Notes under the pieces: model-generated
Seen by the model: only the letters and a program-made list of their open reading frames with translations
What the model was told of the DNA's origin: nothing
Databases searched by the model: none
Shown: positions 36,285 through 46,106 of the stretch, in pieces
How positions within the stretch are numbered: the first letter of the stretch is position 1
Layout: each line of letters opens with the position of its first letter
Assembly: GCF_036324505.1 (NCBI RefSeq)
Contig: NC_086368.1
Span: 26,549,878-26,613,877 of the forward strand
Direction of reading: 5' to 3'
DNA from: Eleginops maclovinus
Taxonomy: Eukaryota > Chordata > Actinopteri > Perciformes > Eleginopidae
Length of the DNA: 64,000 nucleotides
Position numbers and translations under genes: made by a program

Positions 36285-36480
36285 ACATACAGCTCTGGAA
36301 AAAAATCCAGAGACCACTCCAGATTATTGTGTCAATCTCTACACGTATGGCAGCCATTCGAGAGTCAGTTGAATTGCAACACAGAGAAATGTTGCCAGTA
36401 GTTTATAAAATAAAACAACAATAAGATTTTACTCAAACACATATCTATCAGACTATATCTTTAGTAAAACCAGAGAAACT
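36285..36480 (-). repeat. Dispersed teleost repeat, class unresolved
   Basis: Starts ACAGCTCTGGAAAAAAATCC AGAGACCACT and ends with TTTACTCAAACACATATCTA and AGTAAAACCAGAGAAACTAA. From memory these flank a repeat abundant in many teleosts. No coding sequence. Confidence 0.5.
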
Positions 36481-38084
36481 AAAAAGGCTGCATGTTACCT
36501 GAATTAATACCATGTAATAATCAATAGTCAGGGTTTTTCCTGCATTGACAATTAGAATTTACAAATGTCGTCCTGCCTCTAGCTCTCGACATAATCTGTT
36601 GTCTTCATGGAAAACAATGTCTTATCAAGTGTTGGGCTAATTGGGTTTCTCTCATTTAACGCGCTAACGGCGATTGTGGTGTTGTTGGTGGCGGTGTACC
36701 ATAATTGTTATATTGAACCTACACTGATAAGAGCAAATCATTTAAAATGGGAAGTCAAATGATCAAACTCATTTATGCTTAAAGAACTGGCTGTCTTTTA
36801 AAAGTCTTCTGTAAAAGTGTGTGACAGCGGAGTAAATAAAGTACTTTTCCTAATGCTTCGCCACATATCTTGCCAGTTAAATCAAGTTTTTAGATAAAAG
36901 GTATATCAGTATTAGCTGTAACGATTTTTTCTGTCTCAAACTAAACTAAACAATGTCATGTGAAGATTCAGTACACTTTAGGAAGGAATACTGGGATTAT
37001 AAAACCACTACAGATGAATATTCAACATGCATTTTAAACACCATTGAATATCCATACGATATTTATACATGGCTTGAGAAATTGTCTCCTTGAGCCAGTT
37101 TAAGACATGGTATAAAAGCACCTGTGTGCACAAGATGCCTCTTTGTAAACAATGATCAAGTCTACCAAAAACAAGACTCAGTTTGTAGTTAAAAAAATAA
37201 TTTTGCTTTAAGGCATTGAGTTCTTGAAAAGCCTCAACTGACTTGGTTCTGTTGCATTTCCCACATCATCATTTAAGTTTAAAAGTCAAGGTGAAATTGT
37301 GTTAACGCTATCCTCACCATAGCAGGCTTTGGTTTGGATTGTGCTTACAGTTTGATTTACAACTTTGCAGCCTGGCAAACTAAGGTTTAAATGTATACCC
37401 TACTGTTGGGATTGTGGGATCTTTACTACAAACTATGTTCAGCTCATAACTCTGCTTTTATGGTCTCTCCTCAACTATCAATTTACGCAATCCCTTAGAC
37501 AGTGAAGCTTTGCGATTGTTTTAATAGTTGTTAAGAGTGTCTGTGTTGCATTAGACGTGTGGATACCTCTTAAAAAAGGTACAGGTATTACGCTGTCAGG
37601 AACTGTTTTTAATTAATATTTGTTTGGACAGAGGAGTTCCCTTTGTTATAATTTATTTGTAATAACTGGAGTGGGCTCGGATAGAGGAAATTATGCAAAT
37701 ACAGAGAGTGTTTAAGATGAGCCTGTGTACTCAAGACAAAAAGATGGAGTGGCCTCATGCTGGGAGGAAATCTGTACTGCTTATCCCCGTTAGCCTGCAG
37801 ACATTTGCATCTTTGTTCTCCACAGCGGGGGTTTTTCCTTCAGTGCCGGGGCTAACATCTGATAGAGCGGCTCCATTATCTGTTTTCAAAGCCTTCAAGA
37901 CGGGCGTTTGACAAGTTGTGTGGCACTGCCTGGTGGTTCTTAGCAAACATCTGGTTGTGACATCAGCTGTGTCGTTGAGGGGGGAGGGGACAGCAGGAAG
38001 TTGCCAGGCTTGGCTATGTGACAATCGCCCATTTTTCTCGTGGAGATTACAACACCTCAAACTCGCCAGTGGTTCACGCACATG

Positions 38085-38212
38085 TTCCTCACACGGTTCC
38101 ATTTTCTTAAAATGGATGAACTTTCTTGGCCCATGACACACCATGCCAACAAGTTTCACAAAAAGCCGTCCAACAGTTTTTCTGTAAACCTGCTGACAGA
38201 GGCGCGAAACTG
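38085..38212 (+). repeat. Dispersed teleost repeat (family D, copy 3)
   Basis: Reads CTTGGCCCATGACACACCAT, then GCCAACAAGTTTCACAAAAA, GCCGTCCAACAGTTTTTCTG and TAAACCTGCTGACAGAGG, the same block order as at 17690-17805 and 19380-19560. Confidence 0.55.
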
Positions 38213-38961
38213 AGCCAAAAACATAAGCTCCCGGGCAGGGGGAGGAATGAAAACACCTATTACGCCTGGTAGCCTATGGGAAAATCTGTGTCGTAAGTGC
38301 CCTGTGCTTTACAATGACACATAGGTGTACTGAAGTGAATTGACCAGTCATGCTTGAAAGGGGGGAGGGGTGGATGTTAACACTGCTCCACCACGCCGAG
38401 TGTATTCTCAAGGCGTTTGACCGCAGGCCTTCGCCGACACGCTGACCCACATGCTTGACCCTGTTGCCCTCAGGCGTTCACAGTTGTTTAAGCTCCAGGC
38501 GATATTCCCTGCAGGGTGCTGCTGTCAGAGCTCCCAATTCTCCCCGTGGGATGTCATGCTCACAATACCGAGGAGGAATGAGTAGTGAAGGCTGCTTTAT
38601 CCTCCCAGAAAACAAAAAAGGATCATCCCAGGAAAAAAGAATGTCAACAACTTTGTTTTTGGCAGTATGCTTTGTTGGTTTTAATGCTGCACACACATTC
38701 TGCTCTTTGTTGGACTCCATTTGCGCAATGAAAACAACACCCATTGTTTTTTGGGGGATTGCTCACTTCACACCTTCCATTCACAAGTCTTCAAGTCTGT
38801 CCATTCAGCTGTTGTGGCGCGAGGCGCGGCTTATCCCTAAACCATTTCTTGTTAATCTTCTAGCCTTTGGAGCAGTGCAGGTTTATTAAATTCCCACATC
38901 TAGTAGACACAGATTCCACATGCATGTATTTCCTTTCCACTAATGACTTAGTGTAAGCAAG

Positions 38962-39051
38962 ATGGCGCCGAGGATGGCTGCCGTGTCTCGAGCTCCTCAA
39001 CAACTCCACATCTTAGTGTTTTTATTGTTTTACTTTGTTGGTTGTTTTTAA
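38962..39051 (+). CDS. Small upstream ORF in the LINE leader (29 aa)
   Basis: The first ATG of the element opens a 29-residue frame beginning MAPRMAAVSRAPQQL and ending in a hydrophobic stretch (VFLLFYFVGCF), stopping at 39051, 13 bases before the main ATG. The start codon is inside AAGATGGCGCC, a YY1-type motif. Whether it is translated is unknown; it may only be a by-product of the regulatory motif. Confidence 0.35.
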   Translation: MAPRMAAVSRAPQQLHILVFLLFYFVGCF

Positions 39052-39064
39052 CTTTTTTTGCAAC

Positions 39065-41878
39065 ATGCAAACCGCCCAAGCGAGCCCTATCATCCAATAT
39101 GATAGAGAACAACTTTTACACATCAGGTCGCTGGTGGACAGCAATAATCCACGACGACCTGCAAACAATGGAGAGTCTCCGTGTTTACCTGCTGGAGCTC
39201 TACCTGTGGAGCGCAGGAGGAAGAGACCACGAGGTTCCCGGGCCGGGGTCCTGGTCAGGCTGAGGAAACGTGAAAACAGGCCTCCTCTACCGAGTTTACT
39301 TCTGGCAAATGTCCAATCCCTGGATAATAAGCTGGACGAACTCCGTAGCAGGGTGGCATTTCAACGGGACATTAAGACCTGTAATGTTTTGGTTTTCACG
39401 GAGACTTGGCTCGACCCCACGATACCGGACGCCGCCATTGCTCCACACGGATTCTCCATTCATCGCCAGGACCGGACAATAAACTCAGGGAAGAGCAAGG
39501 GAGGAGGTGTCTGCTTCATGATCAACAACAACTGGTGCTCAGATGTGGAGATCATTTCTTCGGACTGTTCTCCCAGCCTAGAGCACATCATGATCGGATG
39601 CCGGCCTTTTTATCTGCCGAGGGAGTTCACATCTGTTGTTCTAACAGCAGTGTATGTTCCGCCGCACGCTGACAACAACACAGCGCTGGAGGAGCTGTAT
39701 GGGATTATCGACAGGACAGAGACTTCTCGGCCAGAGGCCGCATTTATTGTGGCCGGGGATTTTAACAGAGCCAACATGAAGAAAGTCCTGCCGAAATACT
39801 ATCAGCACGTCAGCTGCCCCACGCGCGGTGGAAATACACTGGACCATGTTTACACTCCTTTCCGGCATGGATATAAAGCCCTCCCCCGCCCCCCCTTCGG
39901 CAAGTCAGACCACATATCTCTTCTTCTGCTCCCTGTTTACCGGCAGAGACTGAAGAGGGACCGACCTGTGACAAGGACAGTGCAGCGTTGGTCCGAGCAG
40001 TCTGACTCTGCTCTCCGCCACTGCTTTGGCATCACGGAGTGGTGTGTGTTTGAGGAGGACGATATAAACACACACACTGACGCGGTCATTTGCTACATCG
40101 GCAAATGCATCGATGACGTCGTGCCGCGGATTACTGTACGGACATTCCCAAATGAGAAGCCCTGGATAAACGGCGAGGTCCGAGCTAAACTTAAAGCACG
40201 GGCCATCGCGCACAGCGGCGGTGATTTGGATGAGTACAGGAATTCCAGGTATGCACTCCGGAGAGCTATTAGCAGTGCGAAAAGACAATACAGGGACAAG
40301 GTGGAGTCGAACTACAAGGGCTCCAACGCCAGAAATATGTGGTCTGGACTAAAAACAATAACAGACTACAAAAGGACAACGAGTGGTGCTGAGGAAGTGT
40401 CTGCATCTCTCCCAGATGAACTGAACACATTTTATGCACGCTTTGAGAAGCCCCCGGCTGTGGAGGCACCAAAGGCCCAGGATCCCTGCTCACTGGTTTT
40501 AACCAGTGCAGATGTGTGTAGATCTCTGAAAAGAATCAACACACACAGGGCTCCGGGACCTGATGGTGTCCCTGGCCGTGCTCTCAAGGTGTGTGCAGTT
40601 CAGCTGGCAGATGTGTTCACAGACATTTTCAATAGGTCACTGCTCCAGTCTGTAGTCCCCACATGCTTTAAAGAGTCCATCATTGTCCCTGTCCCCAAAA
40701 AGACAAAACCCATCTGCCTCAATGACTACCGCCCAGTTGCACTCACCTCCATCATCATGAAGTGCTTTGAGCGGTTAGTCAAAACTTTTATCACCTCCTC
40801 CCTCCCTGACTCACTGGACCCCCTGCAGTTTGCCTACAGAGCAAACAGGTCCACGGATGATGCCATCTCCCTCACCCTCCACACTGCCCTCTCCCACCTG
40901 GACCAGAGGAACACTTATGTGAGAATGCTGTTCATTGACTACAGTTCAGCATTCAACACCATTGTGCCCTCCAAGCTCATCATTAAGCTCAGGGACCTTG
41001 GGCTCAACAGCGCCCTCTGTGACTGGATCATGAGCTTCCTGACGGGCAGATCCCAGGCAGTGCGGATGGGGAACATCACATCCTCCACCTTGACCCTCAA
41101 CACCGGAGCCCCTCAGGGTTGTGTGCTCAGCCCTCTCCTCTACTCCCTGTTCACGCACGACTGCGTGGCCACACACAGCTCCAACACCATCATCAAGTTT
41201 GCTGACGACACGACCGTCATCGGCCTGATCACAGACGGCGACGAGACGGCGTACAGAGAGGAGGTCAGAGCCCTGACATCTTGGTGCCAGGACAACAACC
41301 TCCATCTCAACGTCAGCAAAACAAAGGAGCTGATTGTGGACTACAGGAAGAGGCAGAGAGAAGCACACACACCCATCACCATCGACGGGACTCCTGTGGA
41401 GAGAGTCAGCAGCTTCAGGTTCCTCGGGGTTAACATCAGTGAGGACCTGACATGGACACATCACACCAGGGTCATATCCAAGACGGCTCGACAGCGGCTC
41501 TTCTTCCTCCGCAGGCTGCGGAAGTTCAACATGGACTCCAGGATACTCTGCAACTTCTACAGGTGCACCATCGAGAGTATCCTGACTGGCTGCATCACCG
41601 CCTGGTATGGCAGTTGCACCGCCCTCAACCGTAAGACTCTACAGAGGGTGGTGAAAACTGCTCAGCACATCACCAGGACGGAGTTGCCATCCATGGAGGA
41701 CCTCTACACCCAGCGGTGTAGGAAGAAGGCCGGTAGGATATTAAAGGACCCCCATCACCCCAGCAACAATCTGTTCTGTCTGCTGCCGTCTGGCAGACGG
41801 TACCGCAGCATCCGGACCAAGACCACCAGACTCAGAGACAGTTTTATACCACAGGCTATAAGACTACTGAACTCCTGA
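39065..41878 (+). CDS. LINE endonuclease-reverse transcriptase polyprotein
   Basis: The frame is open from 39035, but the first real ATG is at 39065, giving 937 residues. An N-terminal basic stretch (about 50-70) precedes an APE-type endonuclease: NVQSL (about 82), FTETWL (Glu near 113), AGDFN (Asp near 232) and SDH (about 281-283). The reverse transcriptase follows: RAPGPDGVP, NDYRPVALT, LQFAYRANRSTDDA, motif A FIDYSSAFN (Asp near 625), motif B GAPQGCVLSP, motif C FADD (about 712-715) and FRFLGVNIS. All catalytic residues expected for the Jockey-superfamily CR1/L2/Rex1 group are present and no stop or frameshift interrupts the frame, so the copy could be recent and possibly active. The exact clade would need a phylogeny. 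Confidence 0.95.
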   Translation: MQTAQASPIIQYDREQLLHIRSLVDSNNPRRPANNGESPCLPAGALPVERRRKRPRGSRAGVLVRLRKRENRPPLPSLLLANVQSLDNKLDELRSRVAFQRDIKTCNVLVFTETWLDPTIPDAAIAPHGFSIHRQDRTINSGKSKGGGVCFMINNNWCSDVEIISSDCSPSLEHIMIGCRPFYLPREFTSVVLTAVYVPPHADNNTALEELYGIIDRTETSRPEAAFIVAGDFNRANMKKVLPKYYQHVSCPTRGGNTLDHVYTPFRHGYKALPRPPFGKSDHISLLLLPVYRQRLKRDRPVTRTVQRWSEQSDSALRHCFGITEWCVFEEDDINTHTDAVICYIGKCIDDVVPRITVRTFPNEKPWINGEVRAKLKARAIAHSGGDLDEYRNSRYALRRAISSAKRQYRDKVESNYKGSNARNMWSGLKTITDYKRTTSGAEEVSASLPDELNTFYARFEKPPAVEAPKAQDPCSLVLTSADVCRSLKRINTHRAPGPDGVPGRALKVCAVQLADVFTDIFNRSLLQSVVPTCFKESIIVPVPKKTKPICLNDYRPVALTSIIMKCFERLVKTFITSSLPDSLDPLQFAYRANRSTDDAISLTLHTALSHLDQRNTYVRMLFIDYSSAFNTIVPSKLIIKLRDLGLNSALCDWIMSFLTGRSQAVRMGNITSSTLTLNTGAPQGCVLSPLLYSLFTHDCVATHSSNTIIKFADDTTVIGLITDGDETAYREEVRALTSWCQDNNLHLNVSKTKELIVDYRKRQREAHTPITIDGTPVERVSSFRFLGVNISEDLTWTHHTRVISKTARQRLFFLRRLRKFNMDSRILCNFYRCTIESILTGCITAWYGSCTALNRKTLQRVVKTAQHITRTELPSMEDLYTQRCRKKAGRILKDPHHPSNNLFCLLPSGRRYRSIRTKTTRLRDSFIPQAIRLLNS

Positions 41879-41895
41879 GCTGTGTGAATGTCTAC

Positions 41896-42060
41896 TCACA
41901 TCTGTTTATAGTACACACATACATATATATATATATTATACACATCTGCCATACATATCTGTTTATAGTACACATATCTATATATTATACATATCTGTTT
42001 ATAGTACACATATCTATATATTATACATATCTGCCATATACATCTGTTATACATAATATA
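41896..42060 (+). repeat. 36-bp minisatellite in the LINE 3' UTR
   Basis: CATATCTGTTTATAGTACAC followed by ATATCTATATATTATA is repeated head to tail with a 36-bp period (perfect copies at about 41954 and 41990), preceded and followed by diverged partial units. Confidence 0.85.
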
Positions 42061-42758
42061 TGCATCTGTCCATACCTCCTCATTCAACAGTGTAAAGTAT
42101 TTAAATACTCTCAATGTATTCCACATATATATATTTCACCTCCTCAAATCTGTATTGTTGATATTGTAAATATTCTTCTCTCTTTTTCACTATTTTATTT
42201 ATCTTTTGCACCATGTATGTTGAGTTGTTGGAGGAGCACGCGACATAAGATTTTCATTGCCAACATATACGCTGTATCTGCTGTGCATATGACAAATAAA
42301 AACCTTGAAACCTTGAAACCTTGAAACCTTGACTTCATAGGGAAACATGAATCTCATCTCACTTCCCTCCTGGAACACTACGCTTGCCATGTTTTTTGTT
42401 TTTTTTAACTGCAAGACTCTAATTGACCCAATTAATAAAGGTTGGGTGGATGGTTTCAAGTGAACCTGCGCTTGAAAAGGAGAGTTGTAGCCCTTCGGAT
42501 TTAACTGTGTGACTGTAACACGACACCGGGCTTTAGAGTCTGTGCCGGCTGCCCTGAATCTATGCTGGCCTCTCTCCAGACTATTTGATAAAAGGGAAAG
42601 ACGAGAAAGAGAGAGAGAAAGTGAGAAGCCTTGCTTTGTCTTTACAGTCCAGCAGCTCTGTAGGGGGCATTGGCATCAGAAGGACCCCCTAAAGGAAAAG
42701 CCTGGAACTAATATGCCTGTAATTGCAGTGCTGCAGCATTTGGAAGAACTCTCTCTGC

Positions 42759-43239
42759 AGTACCACTTTACAATAAGACTATCCTTATACAAGTTTACGA
42801 ATAGTTTATGATTCATTTACTAATTAGGTTGTGAACACTTTATAAATCAATAATAAGCTTTTATCAGACGAGAGATAAACAGGGCAACTGTGACCGATTG
42901 CTTGCCAAATAGTGAGCCCACATTTATCTGTACTGCTAACCTTATATTGGCTACTTAGCTTACTTGGTCTTCTTCATCATGGGGGAGAATCAACTCGGGG
43001 GAGAATCAACTCAGTGAACAACATATGCCAAGGATGCTGGCCGATGAAGAAGACAAAGTAAACTAGGTAGACAATATAAGGCTTAGTCGTCTTGCCAAAT
43101 AGTGAGCCTGTGTTGCTGTATAAAAACTATGTTAGAACTGGTTTATAAATGGTTCTTAATGATGAATAAAGTGTTTACAACCTAATTATAAACCCTTTCT
43201 GAATCCTTTATAAGGGTAGTCTTATTGCAAAGTGGTACC
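42759..43239. mobile_element. hAT-like MITE (family M, copy 1), 481 bp
   Basis: Ends AGTACCACTTTACAATAAGA and, read inverted from the right, GGTACCACTTTGCAATAAGA; the inverted similarity continues imperfectly inward for about 100 bp. It is flanked on both sides by the identical octamer CTCTCTGC (42751-42758 and 43240-43247), the 8-bp target duplication expected of the hAT superfamily. No transposase frame. Inside, CTTGCCAAATAGTGAGCC occurs twice in direct orientation, and a 16-bp tandem duplication (42981-43012) is private to this copy. Confidence 0.85.
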
Positions 43240-44923
43240 CTCTCTGCTAACGAATATTGGACTTTGATGGGTGTGAGGGTGAAATGTGTGCTAAATTCTG
43301 GGACAAACCCCATTGCGCGAAAAGTTTGAGACAATGTGAAGAGCAATTTCCTTTGGAGGTTGCACTCTTGATTGCAATGTGCAGGACTCTGCTCTGTGTC
43401 AGAGTAGAGGGGGCCGCCTGCCCCGAGGCTTAAATCAGAGTGAAATCTTTACGAGGTTGTAAATTCGAGACCGATGTCTCGCTAGCCGGAGAACTTGAGG
43501 AGCAGAAATGCATGTGGGACAGCGAAGGAGATTATATACATCAACCCCCGAGCCAACAGATACACATTAATCGTTATGTCCATCATGCGCAGCTGATCGC
43601 CGAGTGACAAGATACAGGGGATTGCACCGGGGGTATAGATAACATCTCATTTTACCGCTCAACTCCCAAAGGCGACTCACTTAGCGGAGGATGACAAATC
43701 CAGCGCAGGGGGGGGGAATATCTCGCACCGAAGAAAGCGATGCCTTCGCGATCCGTCATCAGACATGTCAGACGGCACAAAAGCGGGATGCCACAACAAA
43801 CTGCATGTGTGATGGTAGATATTGCGGTAAATGCTATCGTTCCACAACCGCAGAGAGAAGGCTGGGATGCTTTGACTGCAGGATTCTTTTATATCAAACA
43901 TAGTTGCAGAAAACCACCAGTGATTGTGAGCTAGAACACTAAAACTTGCTCTTTGAAGCAGCTCTAGATAGAAGTTGTTTATCCGAACATCTTCTCCGCA
44001 ACGCAACAGCTTACACTACCTTTATTGACAGGACTGAAGCAAAACAGAAAAGGGGAATGTAACCATTCAATCACAGGTCGCTTGGAGAGCAAGGGCTAAT
44101 CCGTTTAATGATCGATGCACCGGGTACTTGCGGTCAGCATGTGGGGTCAAGCTGACATTTGGCTGAGACAGGAAGAGCGGAAACGGGAGGCAGTGAAGTC
44201 GTGACCCTCAGCAAAGAGGACACTGATTGAGTTTAAACAAGAGTTGACAGAGAGCGAGCTTTTTAAAAAGGAGTGTGTCCGCTTCGAAAACATCTTTCCC
44301 AGCCATTAGGATCCCAGCATCGGTAGCATCTTTAAGAGCACAATTTAGTTGGAAAAATGTAGAAATGAGAATGTGCGGAGGAGGAGGACGAGGAGGAGGG
44401 GGTTTGAGGTGTGGGGGGGTGCTAAATCCCTGCAGACCTTTTATCGTGTCTGCATCTGGGCGCCGAGCCTACAACATCAGGCACACATTTTTCAACTGGG
44501 CTTTTTCCAGACGAGCACACCACTTGGCTGAACCCCAGCCAAGAGTAAAACAGAGCTCATTACTGAGTAATGCGCTCGCAGCCTCGAAATGTGTAAGTAA
44601 TTGTAAAATATGAACTCGCGGGAGGAGAGGGCCTTCGAACTGTATATCACTTGGAGAGAAAGGAAAAGTGCAGATTTTTTTTTTACGCATTTGGCTTGCC
44701 GAATGCTAATGGAAGGTTACTCCCACGGAAGATACGAGTATGTCACTAACTTTCATATCAAGTGAGGATCTTCAAGGAGTCACTGACGGTACGTTTGAAC
44801 CAAGAAGATTGCACAACATCAATAACTCACCTTAACTTTTTCTATTCTGTATTTCTCTGGTCTTGTGAAGAAAACACCTTATTTTTTCTTGTGTTCAAAA
44901 TGTCTACAACAAATGTATATGTT

Positions 44924-45716
44924 AGTACCACTATACAATAACACTACCCTAATAAGAAGAATCGGAGGATGAAACCCTCTTTATTGTCACATACATGCAC
45001 ACAGCAGAGCACACACAGTGAAATTGGTCCTCTGCATTTAACCCATCCTAGTACTAGGAGCAGTGGGCAGCTACCGTGCAGCGCCCGGGTAGCAATGGGG
45101 ATTGGAGATGTCCGGTGCCTTGCTCAAGGGCCCCACAGCAGGGCCCAGGAGGTGAACTGGGACCTCTCCAAGTAGCAGTCCACTTTCCATATTTCAAGTC
45201 TGTTTGGGGACTTGAACTGGCGACCCTACGATTCCCAGTCCAAGCCCCTACTGACTGAGCCACTGCTGGTAAAGGCTTTAGGAATAGTTTGTAATTGATT
45301 TATTACTTAGGTTGTGAACAATTTACAAATCATTAATAAGCTTTTATAAGACAAGAGATAAACAGGGCAACTGTGACCGGTTGCTTGCCAAATAGGGAGC
45401 CCACATTTATCTGTACTGCTAAGCCTTATATTTGCTATTTAGCTTAAGAGATGCCAAGAAACATCAAGATGGATGGAGGGAGAATCAACTCCGTGAACAA
45501 CAGATACCAAGGGTGTTGGCTGATGAAGAAGACGAAGGAAGCTAGGTAGCCAATATAAGGCTTAGTCATCTTGCCAAATAGTGAGCCTGTGTTGATGAAT
45601 GAAATCTATTTTAGAACTGGTTTATAAATGGTTCTTAATGATTAATAACGTGTTTACAACCTAATTATAAACTTTATGAATCCTCTATAAGGGTAGTCTT
45701 ATTGTAAAGTGGTACC
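44924..45716. mobile_element. hAT-like MITE (family M, copy 2), split by a SINE
   Basis: Same ends as copy 1 (AGTACCACTATACAATAACA on the left; GTAAAGTGGTACC on the right) and flanked by the identical octamer TATATGTT (44916-44923 and 45717-45724). The left terminal 30-odd bases are separated from the body by a SINE (44958-45269). The body (45270-45716) matches copy 1 closely, including both CTTGCCAAATAG(T/G)GAG blocks. Confidence 0.87.
44958..45269 (-). mobile_element. tRNA-derived SINE (family A, copy 3), nested in a MITE
   Basis: On the minus strand the head at the right end reads CAGCAGTGGCTCAGTCAGTA (A box) and GTCGCCAGTTCAAGTCCCCA (B box), then the tRNA-unrelated body with CTTGGAGAGGTCCCAGTTCA and CCTTGAGCAAGGCACCGGAC, and a tail with GTGACAATAAAGAGGGTTTC. 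It is the longest of the three family A copies here (about 310 bp) and interrupts the left arm of a MITE. Confidence 0.85.
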
Positions 45717-45985
45717 TATATGTTTGTACAGACGTTGTAATCGTACAAAAGCTTTGGCCATATGCATGTCATTATGGTCATGCTGATAAAGCTATTTGAA
45801 TTGAACTGAGATTGCATATCTAGGTAGTCGGTCATTGAATTTGCTCCCCTGTGACGAGTGACTCATCTAATCCTCTCTAAAGACGGATCATTGGGGCTGA
45901 GTGGCGCTTCCCTCCTTTGCGCTAGAGGTAATTATGAGAACATAAAAGCTATCCGGGGTGTGTGTGTGTGTGTCGGTAGACTTAC

Positions 45986-46106
45986 TTGACCCTCTGGATC
46001 CAGGTGCAGTAGTCTGTGACGTACAGATCGTTCAGGATGTAGGCCGGGTCGTTCTCTCGGAACACTTTGTGAATATCTAGCAGGCATTTGAGGACACCGG
46101 CTTTCC
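45986..46106 (-). CDS. shq1: shq1 penultimate coding exon
   Basis: Bounded by an acceptor CACCCAG ending at 46107 and a GTAAGT donor at 45985. Joined to the previous exon it reads [34 protein letters not shown] and TWIQRVK (last Lys split). This is nearly identical to the matching human SHQ1 segment ([19 protein letters not shown], recalled). 121 nt: 2 + 39 codons + 2, in phase with both neighbours. It belongs to the helical Shq1-specific domain that binds dyskerin. Confidence 0.95.

Larger units (their letters stand above)
38957..42332 (+). mobile_element. Near full-length CR1/L2/Rex1-type LINE
   Basis: A 3.4-kb non-LTR retrotransposon antisense to shq1 in its last intron. It comprises a short GC-rich leader starting near 38957 (GCAAGATGGCGCCGAGG), a single uninterrupted endonuclease-reverse transcriptase frame, an A/T-rich 3' UTR with a 36-bp minisatellite, an AATAAA at about 42295, and a terminal array of CCTTGAAA units (42303-42331). 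The 3' end is an octamer array rather than poly-A, as in CR1/L2-related elements. There is no separate ORF1. A clear target-site duplication was not found; only TGACTT is shared near both edges. Related, strongly 5'-truncated tails occur at 53440-53585 and 63915-64000. Confidence 0.9.
30925..45985 (-). other. shq1: shq1 last intron (15.1 kb)
   Basis: Bounded by a GTAAGT donor at 45985 and the acceptor at 30925. It carries a hAT-like MITE (31877-32370), a GT tract, several dispersed repeat fragments, an intact antisense LINE (38957-42332) and two copies of a second MITE family, one with a nested SINE. A short LINE-tail-like sequence (ATAAAGCTATTTGAATTGAA) lies near 45787. No feature was seen at about 30960-31870, 32380-33090, 33140-34200, 34730-36200, 36490-38080 and 43250-44900. 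Confidence 0.85.

Noticed and set aside
39035..39064. Start of the LINE protein at 39035
   Set aside because: The codon there is TTG, not ATG; the first ATG in frame is at 39065.
39641..41464. Minus-strand frames of 60-172 codons inside the LINE
   Set aside because: Shadows of the dense plus-strand reverse transcriptase coding sequence.
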